Shown: positions 23,801 through 35,631 of the stretch, one piece after another
How the letters are laid out: every line of letters starts with the position of its first letter
Position numbering within the stretch: position 1 is the stretch's first letter
Source of the DNA: Pisolithus tinctorius
Taxonomy: Eukaryota; Basidiomycota; Agaricomycetes; Boletales; Pisolithaceae
Assembly: GCA_024663395.1 (NCBI GenBank)
Contig: JANFAH010000062.1
Location: 186,001-250,000 of the forward strand
DNA length: 64,000 nucleotides
Reading direction: 5' to 3'
Program-made: the position numbers and the translations under genes
Notes under the pieces: generated by a model
What the model was told of the DNA's origin: nothing
Seen by the model: the letters and a program-made list of their open reading frames with translations, nothing else
Database searches by the model: none

Positions 23801-26287
23801 TTTTTCTTTATTCTCTCTGGCAAGTCAGGAATTTGGGAATTGCTGAGGTAGGAGCTTTCCAGTCCACAGATGTTGAAACGCAGCTCCATGCGAAGCAACT
23901 GCAGTGAGGCATAGGCCAGGTCGCTTGGGTCAGAAATGTCAACGAAGTAGGCTCCACTTCGTGAATGATCAGTTAGGAAGTCATAAAACGATGCATGGAG
24001 GGGTCGGACTGGCAACGCATTGTCTGCAATACCACTCAGCACGGGAGCCATAAATTGAAGGATGATGACTACATCATAGCGGTCATTTTCATCGGGGAAG
24101 CAGCTGCGCATGACATTCAATGCCGTTATCGGCAAAGGTTCGAATGTCACCAGAAGCTGTTGCATAACAGAGCAGAATCGCAGGAATGGCGTGCCTGACT
24201 TTGGCACAACACTTTCAAGGATGGCAGCATACATGCTATCCAAAAGTGTCTTGCTGTCGTCGGATGGCATGGCTATTAGGCTCTTGAATCGTTCTCCCAC
24301 AGTCTGACCAAAAGTGTTCGGGTTGACAAACTCGCAGGCCAGACGTGCCCATTCGAACAAGCCATTCGACTTGTGAACGATCTGTTGTATCTCCGTGGGC
24401 CCAATATCTTCGAGGTCAACAAGTGCCTTCGAAACAAACAGAGTGATGTCACGCTGGGCCAACTCCGCCGAGACGTCATCTAGACACATCGCTTTGACGT
24501 GCTTAGCACTACGGAAAGCACGTTCAATATCCAGTAGACGTCGGGATGTTAAAAGGATGCGAAGATTAGGCAAGGTCGCAGCTTCTGTCGGTGTCAGAAG
24601 AGACAGGATGTGCCTCCTCGATGAGTCAGGGCCACTTTCATCTAGCGCATCGATGACAACTACCACATTTCCGACGATAGCACCTGTGGCCTCGCGCAAC
24701 GGCTCCAAGATCAGTTTCTGCCATTGCTGCAACAAGTCAGGTGTCGTCTTTAGAGTGTGATCCTCAGCGAGAACATGACCTAATGCTCGTCGAAACGCGG
24801 GGTATTGGCCAGCGAGATCTCGGGCAATCGATGTCAGCATCTTCTCCTCCCGACGCTCAACCTGCCTGTCACGAGCAAAACAGAAGCACGACCCAAGCCC
24901 TCCCATATCCTTGAGCCAAGACGCAACAGTATGGGCAACAGCAGATTTGCCCCTTCCGGCCTGCCCGTGAAGCCACAAGATGCATGGGGCACTGGGACTG
25001 GGGTCATTGACCCAGTTGATGATATCCCGCAGAATCTCTGTCCTCGTGTTCTCTAGGCATTTCTTCATCGTGTTCAGGCCTGCGCCGCCTGCGTAAGTCA
25101 TGCCCTCCATGCTCAGGTCTTCGAGTACGCGGTAGATGTTGATCTGGATGTCCCGGGTCTGGCAGTCTCGGTATTGCTGCATCAACTCATCTAGCGTCTT
25201 CGTGTAATTGCTGATGGCAGTCTGCGTCTCGGATATTATGTTCTTGCCGAGTCTCCTCCCTGAGCACGTATGAGATGAAATGAGAATTTTATAACGACAA
25301 CAGAAATAGACCTACAAAAGTTGGTTGTTTCTGAATAATCTTTGATGAACTGTGCACTAGCACTGATTACCCGCGCAATCTTCGCCAAGGGGACTCTCAT
25401 ACTATCGACGTTCTTGATGGCGTCGTCTTCCGAAAGGAAAGCGTACACGGAGCCGACTTTCTTCAAAAGCTCCGATACCGCATTATCTAAGTTTGCTTGC
25501 GTAATGATCAACTGACGCGAGAACGGAGTAAGTAAAGAAAGTAGATAAACGACCATGAGTCGTACTTGGGAAGCGGCGATGAGAATGCCTAAAGCTATCT
25601 GGGCATAAGGATGGACCTGTGCAGGATCGTTCAGTTGCTGGATAGATGCCAGAATACACTACGCACGTTTGCAACAGTGGTGACTACACTATTAAAGATT
25701 TTAAGAGGTTTGAGATAGGTGTCATTCAAGTTCTGCAGGTCAGCAAACGCGGCACCGGCCCGCGCGACAGTTTTGACAACAATTTCTCCGCCGCGCGGGA
25801 CGGGCTCTATGCTCTCAAACACTTGTTGAGCAACATCGAGGTCATCACCCGCCGAAGCTGGGTCAGGTTCAGGTTCTGCTTCACTGAGTAGCCCTTGATT
25901 CTGCGAGATACACGCTTAGCATCGTTACAGTGCTGGACGTCGTAGATCACATACATCGTCATCTTGGACAATTTGTGGCGGTTCTGTGTCCTCCTGGGCA
26001 CCTTCCGATGTAATGGGGTTGGCAAGGGAACTTGACGGGCCTTGGCGAGACCGGACGAAGCGACTCTTCACAGCAGCCAGCCGGCTCATAAGGCCAAGTC
26101 CCGATTGCCCAGGATTCGATGCAATACTTTCAACAGGAGTCTGAGATTGCCCTTGCGAGTTGTGCTTGACCAATCCATTAGTCCGATGCGTTGGCTGCAA
26201 CAGATTGCTTACTCGACGGACGTCAGGCGCTGATGAGGGTGACCTTCCAATATAGAGAAGACGTTTCTTTGGCTGGTTTCTGGCCAT
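20892..26287 (-). CDS. NACHT-WD40 NLR (STAND NTPase), allorecognition/immunity type
   Basis: The product has four parts. First, a Lys/Ser-rich leader (26287-25951). Second, a helical N-terminal region: ESIEPVPRGGE, VHPYAQIALGILIAASQ, KKVGSVYAFLSEDD, KNIISETQTAISNYTKTLDE. Third, a NACHT domain: Walker A LHGQAGRGKSAVAHT and Walker B VVVVIDALDESG. Fourth, about 15 full and one partial WD40 repeats, then a last exon (21085-20892) reading GWIRGPQGRLLLWIPTSLQ, a tail typical of basidiomycete NACHT-WD40 proteins. Introns include 21262-21086 and about 23581-23540 before the WD40 exon. The N-terminal region resembles the helical pre-NACHT part of other Agaricomycete NLRs; I cannot name the domain surely. 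By analogy to Podospora HET-E/HET-D, the repeats would sense a ligand and NACHT would oligomerise to trigger cell death or defence. That role is inference. Confidence 0.88.
21319..23327 (-). repeat. tandem 129-bp WD40-coding repeats
   Basis: About 15.5 units of 129 bp (43 codons) in direct tandem inside the NLR gene. Units are nearly identical at the DNA level: the core GNRIVSGS-x-DKTVRVWDANSG recurs almost unchanged. Differences cluster at two places: the pair after GHG (GR, DW, GW, DE, EG) and the residue after SGS (F, D, E, W, G), plus a K/Q switch. One unit near the middle and the last partial unit share a diverged IQHV version. Such near-identity points to recent unit exchange (unequal crossover or conversion). 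Confidence 0.95.
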
Positions 26288-28960
26288 TTAAGGATCGATA
26301 GTTCGATATGTACTGCGAGTTGGATCCCACCGTCGTTTGTGTGTTGAAAACGAACAACAATGCTAGTGGTAATTGCGAGGGTGCTGTGGAGCAGGCCCTA
26401 CTGCAATGTAGCTGATCACGTGGTATGCAATAGCCACCTCCATGCCTCTCTTATGCCTCCTCACCTTCGCCAATGCGCCGTCTCAGCTAAGCCCGTTCTC
26501 TCGTGTCTCCTTCCTGACCCGACGGTCTTCCTTTTCCATCTCCTCACCAAACTCCTCTCGTCCGGCCTTCCTTTGCAGTGTCCATCCAAGGTTCCGATAC
26601 TTTACTACAGGATCAAGAGGGGCGTTGGCAAGGACGTAGCCAACGATGCGCAATACGCATGCGAGGCCGTAATAACCCGGACGAAAACAGCCCACCAGCG
26701 TATTAAAGAGGGGATACACGAGAAGTAACCTGAACATCTGGTATCTGAGGTAGTTAGTCACCCTCGGTGAAACCCCCAAAATAAGACACCATCGTCGTAA
26801 GAATCCTGCAGGGAACTGGTTTCCAGCGTGCTTACTGCACATTTCCGGGAAAAAGTGCAACTGACGCAGGACCACTCATCGACCGCTCCGCCAACCCTGT
26901 ACTCTTCTCAGTAGACCTGAAGGCTTCCGCCAGTAGGTCGTCTTGCGTTTGAGACATCAGCAACTACCCACCGATCTTACCACAAACATAGTTCTCCCTT
27001 CGTCTTCTCTCTCGTGTTCAACATCGCACTACTCGTGTTCAGGCGCCGGGCTACTCATCTTAATCAACACTATGTCACCATCGTGTGTGTGTTGTGCGGT
27101 ACGCTCTGGTTCTCGTAGTGAACTCAGCCTCGCAACGAACCAATATCTGACGAAATGCTGCAGCGCAGGCTGGACGTGTAGTGGGCTCTGTTCAATGGCG
27201 GGATGAGAAGAGCGGAATGGTGGTGATTGGCTGTCACGCTTTCGGACCCGGCAAGTTTAGAAAGTACTTCAGTGGAGCGCTGACGGATTCCAAGCAACCT
27301 GCCCTACTGACGAAAGAGTGAGATTTCCAACCCGCCGAAATCAAAGCCGTAAGACAATTCGTTCTATGTCTCTTCAGCCACACTTACAACACTTGTTGAA
27401 GTGATAGGTTAGGACCGCCTGTATACTGACTGCATTCTCCGCACTAAAAGGTGCCAGCGATTGTTCTTAGGTGTCTGTGTTCCTGTTTTGTGTATGCTGA
27501 AGTCCTGACGTGAATGAAATAATCATTGCGAAGAACGTACAGGAAACCGACGGGAAGCCTTCAAGAGTGGTTGGGGAGCATACCATCACGGGCTGAATCG
27601 CTGCCAGTGCACCTGTGCTGGCGCTGAGGATAGGTATAGTACTGGATGAACAAGTTGATCTGACCTACCCTCTCATGTATCGTAGTACCGTACAAGTAGC
27701 TTCGCATACATACTTAATAGTGTCACAGGTGTATGGTTCATCGATATGCGAGCATCGTCAACCACCATCTGAGTTCAGAAGCGCCGTTTGCCAGTGCGCC
27801 GCAAATGGGACCGGTAAATCATGCCAAGATGCGTTTATTCTCTTTTCTCCGGGGTGGTGAGTTGCTTGGGGTCCACCTCGGTGTCCAGCCATGTGTGAGA
27901 GACCCCTTACCTATCAATATGATAGAGCTCCCACTCATCCCGCCAGCGACATGACTCCCGACAAAGTTTGGTTTGCGCGAGTTCCAGGTAACGGTCCTTT
28001 GCGAGTCCGAGCACACCCTGATCCCGAGAACCAGTGTCGCACACAATACCACAATGACAGTTACATAGTTATTGATCAGGAGCAGCACTTCATCGGTATT
28101 GGGGTCCGGTTGGTCGTGATAAATATGATTTTGCGGATGCCGTCCGCAATGCCGCACGTTGGATGTCGAGAAACGCACGAGTTATTCATCCCCCCACAGA
28201 GAAGCGAGACAGTATGCTCGCCTCTTTTTATCGACGATGTGGGGATGTGGAGGTTGTAAAGGAAAAAGCTGACGGAGTACCTTCCGAAGGAAATATGTTC
28301 GATTGGATCACGTTGTATTAGGGACGACGATTTGCACCGTCCACTCAGCGATCATGTAAGAGTTACGGAACCAAGCGGTGAACTCATTCTGAATGAGAGC
28401 CTGGGTTGTCATCTGAGACCGAGTGTAGTCACGAACGGCATTGTGGTCTGTGAAAAGTGTTGTTACCCAGGAATGAAACTAGACATCAATGAAATAAACC
28501 CACGATAACGACCACTCGAGCGCATTTGATACTGCAAATATTTACACTGGAGTGGCGGAGGCATGCTGCTGAGGAGACAGGGCGCAAAGGTGAGTCATAA
28601 GAGTCATAAAGTAATAGCAAGAAGTAAAGGAAGACAGCCGTAGCAATAAAGACAGGTACTTCCTGACAGCTGGCGGAATGAGTGCAATGTATACTTCACA
28701 GTGGTCAAGCACATCAATACACCCATAGTTAGGACGTGATAGATAGCAAGCGCATTTAGTCGGAGCACCAAGCGGCGTCGAGGCTCTTTGGTTGCGAGGG
28801 CAACAAGAACTACGAAGAGAGTAAACAGACAGGCAAGGAAAGCAGTGGTTACGAGGGTAAAGCCGAAGCCCCGACGCTAGTGACGGCGTTCACGAACGCA
28901 ATCACATAATGAACCCTCTCAGGGGCTAATTGAAAATGTCTACATAATGGACAGGCTCTC
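26288..28960. other. 2.7-kb gap with a possible decayed membrane-protein piece
   Basis: No intact gene was found. On the minus strand around 28860-28640 a frame reads TTAFLACLFTLFVVLVALAT followed by RRRLVLRLNALAIYHVLTMG, two or more hydrophobic helices as in a multi-pass membrane protein. Another hydrophobic piece, NNYVTVIVVLCATLVLGIRV, lies near 28070 on the same strand. I could not join these into one gene with splice sites, so a degenerate or poorly read membrane protein gene is possible. The stretch 26300-27800 shows nothing I can support. Confidence 0.3.
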
Positions 28961-30178
28961 TCAATCCAAATGTACCCAATGACCCTTGACACCCATCCTA
29001 CACTTCATACAATCCACCCGAGGACCCATAGTAAATCGCTGTTTCCTTCCCGGCCCAGACGAACAAGGTGAAGGTGGTAAACACGACTTGCCCATCGATA
29101 TACTACTACTACCCGTCGGTAACGTATCGTTGTGCCGAGATTCAGATACCGATACCCCGCTCGAGCGTTCCATAGTGGTAATACCGTGTTGGTGGTGGTG
29201 GTGGTGCGATGGGCCAGCACATAATTCGTGTTCCTGTTCTCGAAAACCGTAGTCATGCGACGGAGGCGTGGGTGCCTCGGAAGATGGAGTTGCGGGGGAA
29301 AAGTAGATTGCCGGGGGATATGCGGCCGACGGCGCCATGGAGGATGTCGATGAGGATGGTGGGGGCGAGGGCGAAGTTGACGAAGACGACGTAGTAGTAA
29401 TAGTGGTCGAAGCTGGTATGCTGAATGGTGTGGCAGAGGGTGGAGGTGACATTGTGTGTTCACGGGTATTATGGTCGTCCATTGCAATCGTAGTATTATG
29501 GTGGTGGTTGTGCGAGGAAGATCTGGGTGATGACAATATTGACATAGCGGACTCCTCAGGGGTGATGGGCGAGTCCGAGTAAGGATGCGAATGAGGCTGC
29601 ATGTCTATGATCTGCAGTATCGCCAAAAGGTCATCGTCAATTGTATCTGCGACCACTACGATACCGGTGGGATTGGGGACGACGGCATACCATATTCTCG
29701 TCCGAACCACCGCCACCCGGTGCACTGTTGACGCCTCCTTCACATATCGCAAGGTCCTTTGCTTGACGTACCCAATCGTCCTGGAATCCCATTCCAGGCT
29801 GGTGTCCCGACAAATGCAGGGGCATCGACGCCGACGAAGACAAAGACAGAGGAAAATGACACGGATCGCTGACGTCCGACGCGGCGAACGAAACACGACG
29901 GTTCACATTGAGCACAGACGTTGCCGCGTCGCCCCCATTTGCGATAGCAAGCGCAACGCGTTTCTGCGTGAAAGGCTCGAGTAAAGAGAACCGTCCTCAT
30001 CGAGTAGGATGATAATACCGATACTCACAACTTGCCTCTCCGCCGTCGTCGGCGACCCAGGTCCAGGCGAGCGGGCCCTCTTCAGAGTCGTCGCGTATGG
30101 AGTCGGTGTCGAGACGGCCGTACGGAATGACTGGGGCGGTGATTGCATGGTCAATGAAGGCCCCTCATAAGAAATCAT
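28961..30178 (-). CDS. conserved low-complexity protein with Cys-containing C-terminal motif
   Basis: Exon 1 is 30178-30029 and exon 2 29975-29772; the join to the last exon (stop at 28961) near 29770-29660 is uncertain. Exon 1 gives MISYEGPSLTMQSPPQSFRT and RARSPGPGSP. The long last exon is almost wholly Ser/Pro/Thr/His low complexity with a run of five His. It ends in a compact motif, FTMGPRVDCMKCRMGVKGHW followed by VHLD and the stop. That tail holds a CxxC pair and looks like the only folded or binding part; I have the impression of similar C-termini in other fungal proteins but cannot name the family. No catalytic domain is seen. It may be a nuclear or signalling protein; this is not supported by more than composition. 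Confidence 0.6.
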
Positions 30179-30423
30179 GCTTTTAAAGCAGTCCAGAACA
30201 CAGCCTTCTAATTCTTTTCGTTCTTTCTACAAGCCACAACAGCAAACGTCTACAGCAGGGATACACAGGTATACAAGCCACTCCGATATACGCAGATAAT
30301 CTCTTTCTACTGAAACACCACCGAACACCTTCTACGTCGTTGCTGATATAGTACAGCGGGATAAATGGGACAGAGGCAACAGGACAAAGAACACTGATTG
30401 GTGAGTAGTTGCGGGAAATCTAT

Positions 30424-33118
30424 TTATCCTTGAAGTTTCATTCCCCCTCTAGGCAGCCTCGGCTCGCCCTCCACATACAGCTCCCCAGTCTCCTCCCGGA
30501 GCATGTCGTTCAACCACGCACCGTGTGGCTGAAGCTTGATCCCGCGGTTGTACATAACTGCAAGGTACAACCACGCAGCTGCGTTTCCGACCGTGCCAAC
30601 CTCATCCGACACGTGCGAAGCCGCGTACTCGCTCACTTGCTTGTACAAAGCCTCGTCCGTGTAGAGGTCAAACAGGTGCTTAGCCACGGCATCGTTATCA
30701 CCAACTTCGGTGAGGTAGCCAGACTTGCCGTGCACGATTTGGAGAGGGATACCACCCGTGCGAGAAGCGACCACAGGGATACCGGCGTGGAGAGCCTCCG
30801 ATACCTTGACTTCGAAACCCTCCCGCAGAGACAACTGCATTGCAATCTTGGCATTGGCCATCAATGCGTTCAGGACTGTAGAATCGTGAGTAAAACACGT
30901 CCGGACGCAAACCACGATATACGTACGCTGGTCACTGGGAGGCAGCCTCATGACAACGATATCCTTGGCGTACTGCTTATAGTCGTCCGAGTGAATCAAG
31001 TTCAGCACCTGGTCGTATATGATGCTTGCGTCCGGGTCATCGACGGCACCATGGCCACAGATCAAAAGCTGAGGCATTTCATCTTCATTAGCCACTTTGC
31101 CAGAGGACTTCAAGAGCTTCCGGAAACGAGCGTATGAATCGATGACGTTGGGGATACCTTTCGAGGGGTCGAAACGAGCAACCTGAACGACGTAGTCGCG
31201 GGCGGGCCACTTCAACTCGTTCATCTTTTCCTTGACACACAAGCTGCGGAATTCTCCCATGTAGTATTGTGAATCCCATGGGTTGAGGTGCTTGTTGAGA
31301 CCATCAAGCCTGGTATCACGACGTTAGTAGTCGCTTAGCAAACCCAAGGCAATACGTACCAATCCGTGGCAGCGCCGAGCAGTGCTAACTTCTCGATCGG
31401 GACATCGCTAGGCACGAATTTGCTGACGGGGTGGCTGATGAACAAGTCGGCCTGCTTGATGTTCTTCCAGAGGTACTCCCAGACTTCTTCTTGGGGAGAT
31501 CCCTTTTGGTGAACGAGATCGCTGCGGATCTCAATGTGCGAACGGTAGATAATGGGGAGGTCGGGTCGGACTTTCTTGATGAGGGGGATAAGACCAGGCA
31601 TCTGCGGGTCGTCTGCGGCCGAAGTCAATGAATGCCAAGACCCCCGTTTTGTAGACCAGACTAACCAATGAAGGCGATGTCAACACCGCCGGGGGCAAGA
31701 GGTCCGCCCTCAGCGGTCCATCTCAAACCATTCTTCAAAATCCATGCATCGAACTGATCCTTGGCCTCCTGGGTCAAGCGCAGATCGGGGGCTGCGACGC
31801 CTTGCAGGATGTTGTGGTTGTTTTTTGTGGTGCGGAAGACGCTCGGCGATGGATTAGGCACATACCTATGCACGCATGTGCAGGGACATCAAATTAGTTC
31901 CGAAAATGAGGCGCAAGAAGGCATGAAGCCATGTAATAATGCGCACCATGCGGCGTCAACGTCTAGGAGGGACAGGAACCTAATTAGCGCATGTCGCATC
32001 TGGCAAGTTGTGGGTAAGTATTTGTTCCCTTGACGTTTACGACGGCGGAAGACGTACGAGAGCAACACCCCCTACGGAAAACAAAAAGAATAAGATGTCA
32101 GTTCTCCGCATATGCCGGCTAAATTTAGAAACACCGTACCTCCTTGGGGTGTGGAGGAAAAGAACCCGATTTTGATCTTTTTCTCGCGCATTTCGTCGGC
32201 AAGTTTGATAACGGCGTTCCAAGTGCGCTCTCCGACTGACTTTCTGTAGACATCGAGGTCGTCGATCAAGTGGATTTTTCCACCGGCGTCCACGGTGACT
32301 TGGTTGCGGGGTCCGATTGTCAAGCGTGGGTTGTTATTGGGGCCATAGTACATGAGACACTTGCGTGCGGCCGAATCGGCTTGCTCATCGAGCGTGCGAG
32401 GGATCGGGAACTTGTTAGTAACGCCAGGTTGCAGGGTGTTTTGGTCCATAAGAGGGGAGGGGTCCACATATACTGTGGGTGTTTCGGCACCAGAAGGGAC
32501 ATAAGAGCCAGTTGTGGATGAGATGCGATGTTTGACGTTGGGACGTGTGAGTGAGTCCGTGTGGAAAGCCTTGATGTTGAACACGATGGGAACGATGTCC
32601 AACTCGAACCAGAGGCGCGTGCAAAGGTTAGGGCACTGTGGATGTACTGTGAACAGATCGAAAATCATCAGGAGATCACCTACCTCCTTCAAGAGGCTGA
32701 GGGTGACACCTGCGCCGAGGAATTTGCAGATGTGTTCCTGGGAGAACCGCTTGATGGTATCAATGACGTGGTTCTCGATGTCGGCGGCGTTCTTGGCTGG
32801 ATCGTTGGGGCTGTATGAGACGACAGTGGAAGAGAAGTCGGTGTTGTAGACGGAGTCGTGAACGGAGATGGCCACTTCGAACGATTTACCGCCGTTGACG
32901 ACAGTACCGGCGATACCGGCCCACATGGGCTAGAGAGGGCGATGAGACGATCAGCACCGAGAGATAAGTATCGAGATCAGATGCCGACGACGACTTACAG
33001 TGAGGCTGGCATAGGCCTTTACGAGGGGTTTCTTCCCCGTAGCGCTGGACAGCCTGCGCCTGGCGACTGATGATGGCTTTGATTCGAACTCGAGGTGGAT
33101 GCCTGCTGGTGGGGACAT
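30424..33118 (-). CDS. trehalose phosphorylase, configuration-retaining (GT4 type)
   Basis: Splits trehalose with phosphate to glucose 1-phosphate and glucose, or runs in reverse; characterised enzymes of this type come from mushrooms such as Schizophyllum, Grifola and Pleurotus. Exon 1 (33118-32999) gives MSPPAGIHLEFESKPSSVAR; exon 2 starts at 32929 with PMWAGIAGTVVNGGKSFEVA. Glycosyltransferase-4 features include VPGLIP-like LIPLIKKVRPDLPIIYRSHI, the YLWKNIKQADLFISHPVSKF segment, DYVVQVARFDPSKGIPNVID, the EGFEVKVSEALHAG nucleotide/phosphate-site motif (E-x7-E) and IPVVASRTGGIPLQI. The end is RGGMKLQG with TAA at 30424. At least five introns are present. Length of about 730 residues fits the fungal family. 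Being cytosolic and linked to trehalose reserves, it is likely stress- or development-regulated, but no site was identified. Confidence 0.9.
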
Positions 33119-33602
33119 TGTGAACACAGAGGGATAGGTTGGGGGGAAAGAAAGGGACGTGGATTGGGCAGGTATTTATGTGATTGCGGGGCTGGGAGGC
33201 TAATAAGCGGGTGGTCGTATATGGGATAAGTCACCAAGATTGAAATCTAGGGGAAGGAATAAATTGTACCATCTGGCTGGGATGGGCTTGTCTGTCCAGT
33301 CGCCGATTTGAACAAGGCCACACGAAACCCCCTAATAGCAGTAGTCACCTGAGGTTGTTAGTGGCCTGACGACGGCAGCACCCCCACGACAGGCAGACAG
33401 ACATCCCAGCTCGTCGGTTGTGCTGTCTGCGATGATCTCGAGAGTGTCGGCTTTGCGGTCGGTCGCCGCCATCACTCCAGAAAGAAGCCTATCGATGATG
33501 CCGAACCGAATGAACAGAGTTTCCGGGGTCCCTTTTGCCACGTGATCTGCACGTGTCTTTTTCTGTTCCTAGCCCTCAGACCAGCGTTCAGAACGTTCTG
33601 TG
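33119..33602. promoter_or_regulatory. shared upstream region of trehalose phosphorylase and TFIIB-like gene
   Basis: 484 bp between two divergent start codons, so both promoters must fit here. No clear TATA box was found. A 70-codon minus-strand frame (33332-33541) is open but has no family resemblance and is best treated as chance. Confidence 0.4.
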
Positions 33603-35614
33603 ATGTCCTGTCCCGAATGCGGCGCAGAGTATGTCGTTGAAGACGATGGGTTCAAAGTCTGCACGAGTTGTGGACACTATGAAGAACAGACCATCCTAGC
33701 TACCCACGTCGAACACTACAACGACCCGTCGTCTAGCAGGGCCGTCCGCAATCGAAAAGGATGGGATCTTGCTGGCCAGTCCAAGGAAGCCCGCGACAAA
33801 AGGAACATGGTACGTTCTCGGCACCTCTTTCCTATTTTCTGTCGCTCACTTACTATATTCGACACGCGCAGACATCCATGTCTATCTTCATCAATTCTGT
33901 CTTGACCAGGCTAAACAATCCCGGTCTATCCCCACGAGCCCAAGCCATATTCGCACAAGCAATGGCAGCCGGTGGATATAGGTGGGGTCGCAAGGCAAAG
34001 CTCACTGCAGGCGCTTCTGTGGCAATAGCCCTCCGCGAGTCGCACAAGTCAGACTCGCTGCGCGATATCGCATTTCTCCTGGACGAATCCCGGCTTTCCA
34101 TCGCCCGCGCTTTCCAGTCCGTCGTTTCCCTTCTCAACTTTTCACTTAGCTCTACAGACCCCTCCGTCCATTTCCCAGCTCTACAAACACACCTTGTCTC
34201 GCTTATTCGCCCTGATTCCGGCTCAGCACCGCCTGCTTCTGCCACAAGGCTTCCCGTGGATCTGCTCGCTACACTTGCGCCCCTCTCTTTGCCCGCTGCT
34301 ATTCGCACAGCAACATCTCTTGCGGGAATTATATCCGCTTACGTCCCGCCGCTCCCTATCACGTCCCTTCCCACACCCCCTACTGCATGTGCTCTCTTCA
34401 TCCTTGCACTCGAAACCGAAATACGTGCACCCCTTCCACACGTAAGTGAATTAGCATGTGCCCTCGGAAGCCGATTTGGTCTCTCGGGCGGTGTCGTCTC
34501 ATCGCGATACAAGACAATCTACGATCTCATCGAGGTATGGATCCGTGACGTCCCCTGGCTTGATCAGTTCCCGCAGAAAAACAAGGGTCGCAGTCGTCCA
34601 AAGCTCCCTAAACGTGCCGTTGTCGCAAAGGGAATTAAAGACGTTATCCAGTTTCGAGAAGAGATATGGAAGAAGCAGATCGATGGGCAACGCAAGATTA
34701 GCCTTGTGATTGAGCCTGACCCTAGCGAAAATCCCGCGGAAAGTGCCAGTAGTTCGAGATCTTTCGTCGAGTCATCGACGAGTGGACCCTCAGAGATACA
34801 ATGTCTCCGAAATTCAACCGACGTTCGATCGCAGGCTACAAAACGGCGCAAGGTTATCCACGGAAGTACATATGAAGCTTGTCGGTTCTTATTGAATCCT
34901 CTATCATTTCCGACCACGTCATTCCGCGGATCCTCTTCCTCTCGCGAATACCCGGGTAACGGAACAGATGCCGGCGACAGTAACCTTGACGTATCTCTAG
35001 CGACGGATTTGCTAACGCGCCCTAACGAAGCAGAAGAACTCTTTACTTTCCAAAGCAAAGATCCACCAACGCGTCTTCAGCTTCTCGCGCTATCTCGAGG
35101 GGGCAGTGCGCCGCAAGACATTTCTGATGAGGAACTGTTCGAACAAGGCGAGTTGGAGGGACTGTTTAGGAGTGAAGAGGAAAGAGATGCTCTAATACCT
35201 TTGTTTGAGCTGAACTGGGGAACACAAAGCTCAGCCAAGGATTCAACCCCTGTTTCACGACAAAACAAGCCGATACGGACGGAACCCAACCGTGGCGCAA
35301 GACGTATCAACATGGAGGTTTTAAGCCGTATACTTGAAGGAGGAAGTACTGAACTTTCCTTGTCGGATGCAGGCTGGGAAGATAACTCGGAAGAGGATGA
35401 CAACGAGAACAAAGCTGACCAATTTGCAAATCGGCTTGACTTCTCAGTCGAAGACATATGCTCTTCTCCTATCAGCGAACCTAGGCGTATCGGTCGTTCG
35501 CCGATAGAAGAGGAAGTCGAGACGATAGATGATTGGCGGCCCCTTTCTCCGGAAGCCGGGTTTAGGCGATTTGGCGATACTGCTGAAGCCGATAGGTATG
35601 AGCAGGAATGGTAA
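33603..35614 (+). CDS. TFIIB-type zinc-ribbon, cyclin-box-like transcription factor
   Basis: Two exons, 33603-33809 and 33872-35614. The N-terminus is a TFIIB-type zinc ribbon: CPECGAEYVVEDDGFKVCTS followed by CG, i.e. CxxC-x14-CxxC. After it come two helical, cyclin-box-like regions (LTAGASVAIALRESHKSDSL with RDIAFLLDESRLSIARAF; then VSELACALGSRFGLSGGVV), then a long acidic and Ser-rich tail. This order resembles TFIIB and the Pol III factor BRF1, in which the ribbon contacts polymerase. The cyclin part is divergent and I see no clear BRF homology-II block, so it may be a fungal BRF1-like or a lineage-specific TFIIB-related protein. The start is the ATG at 33603. Nuclear location is inferred from the family. 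Confidence 0.75.
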
Positions 35615-35631
35615 CGACATAATCGAGATCT

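Noticed and set aside
33332..33541. 70-codon minus-strand frame between two divergent genes
   Set aside because: It lies in the shared promoter region, has no family resemblance and no splice partner.
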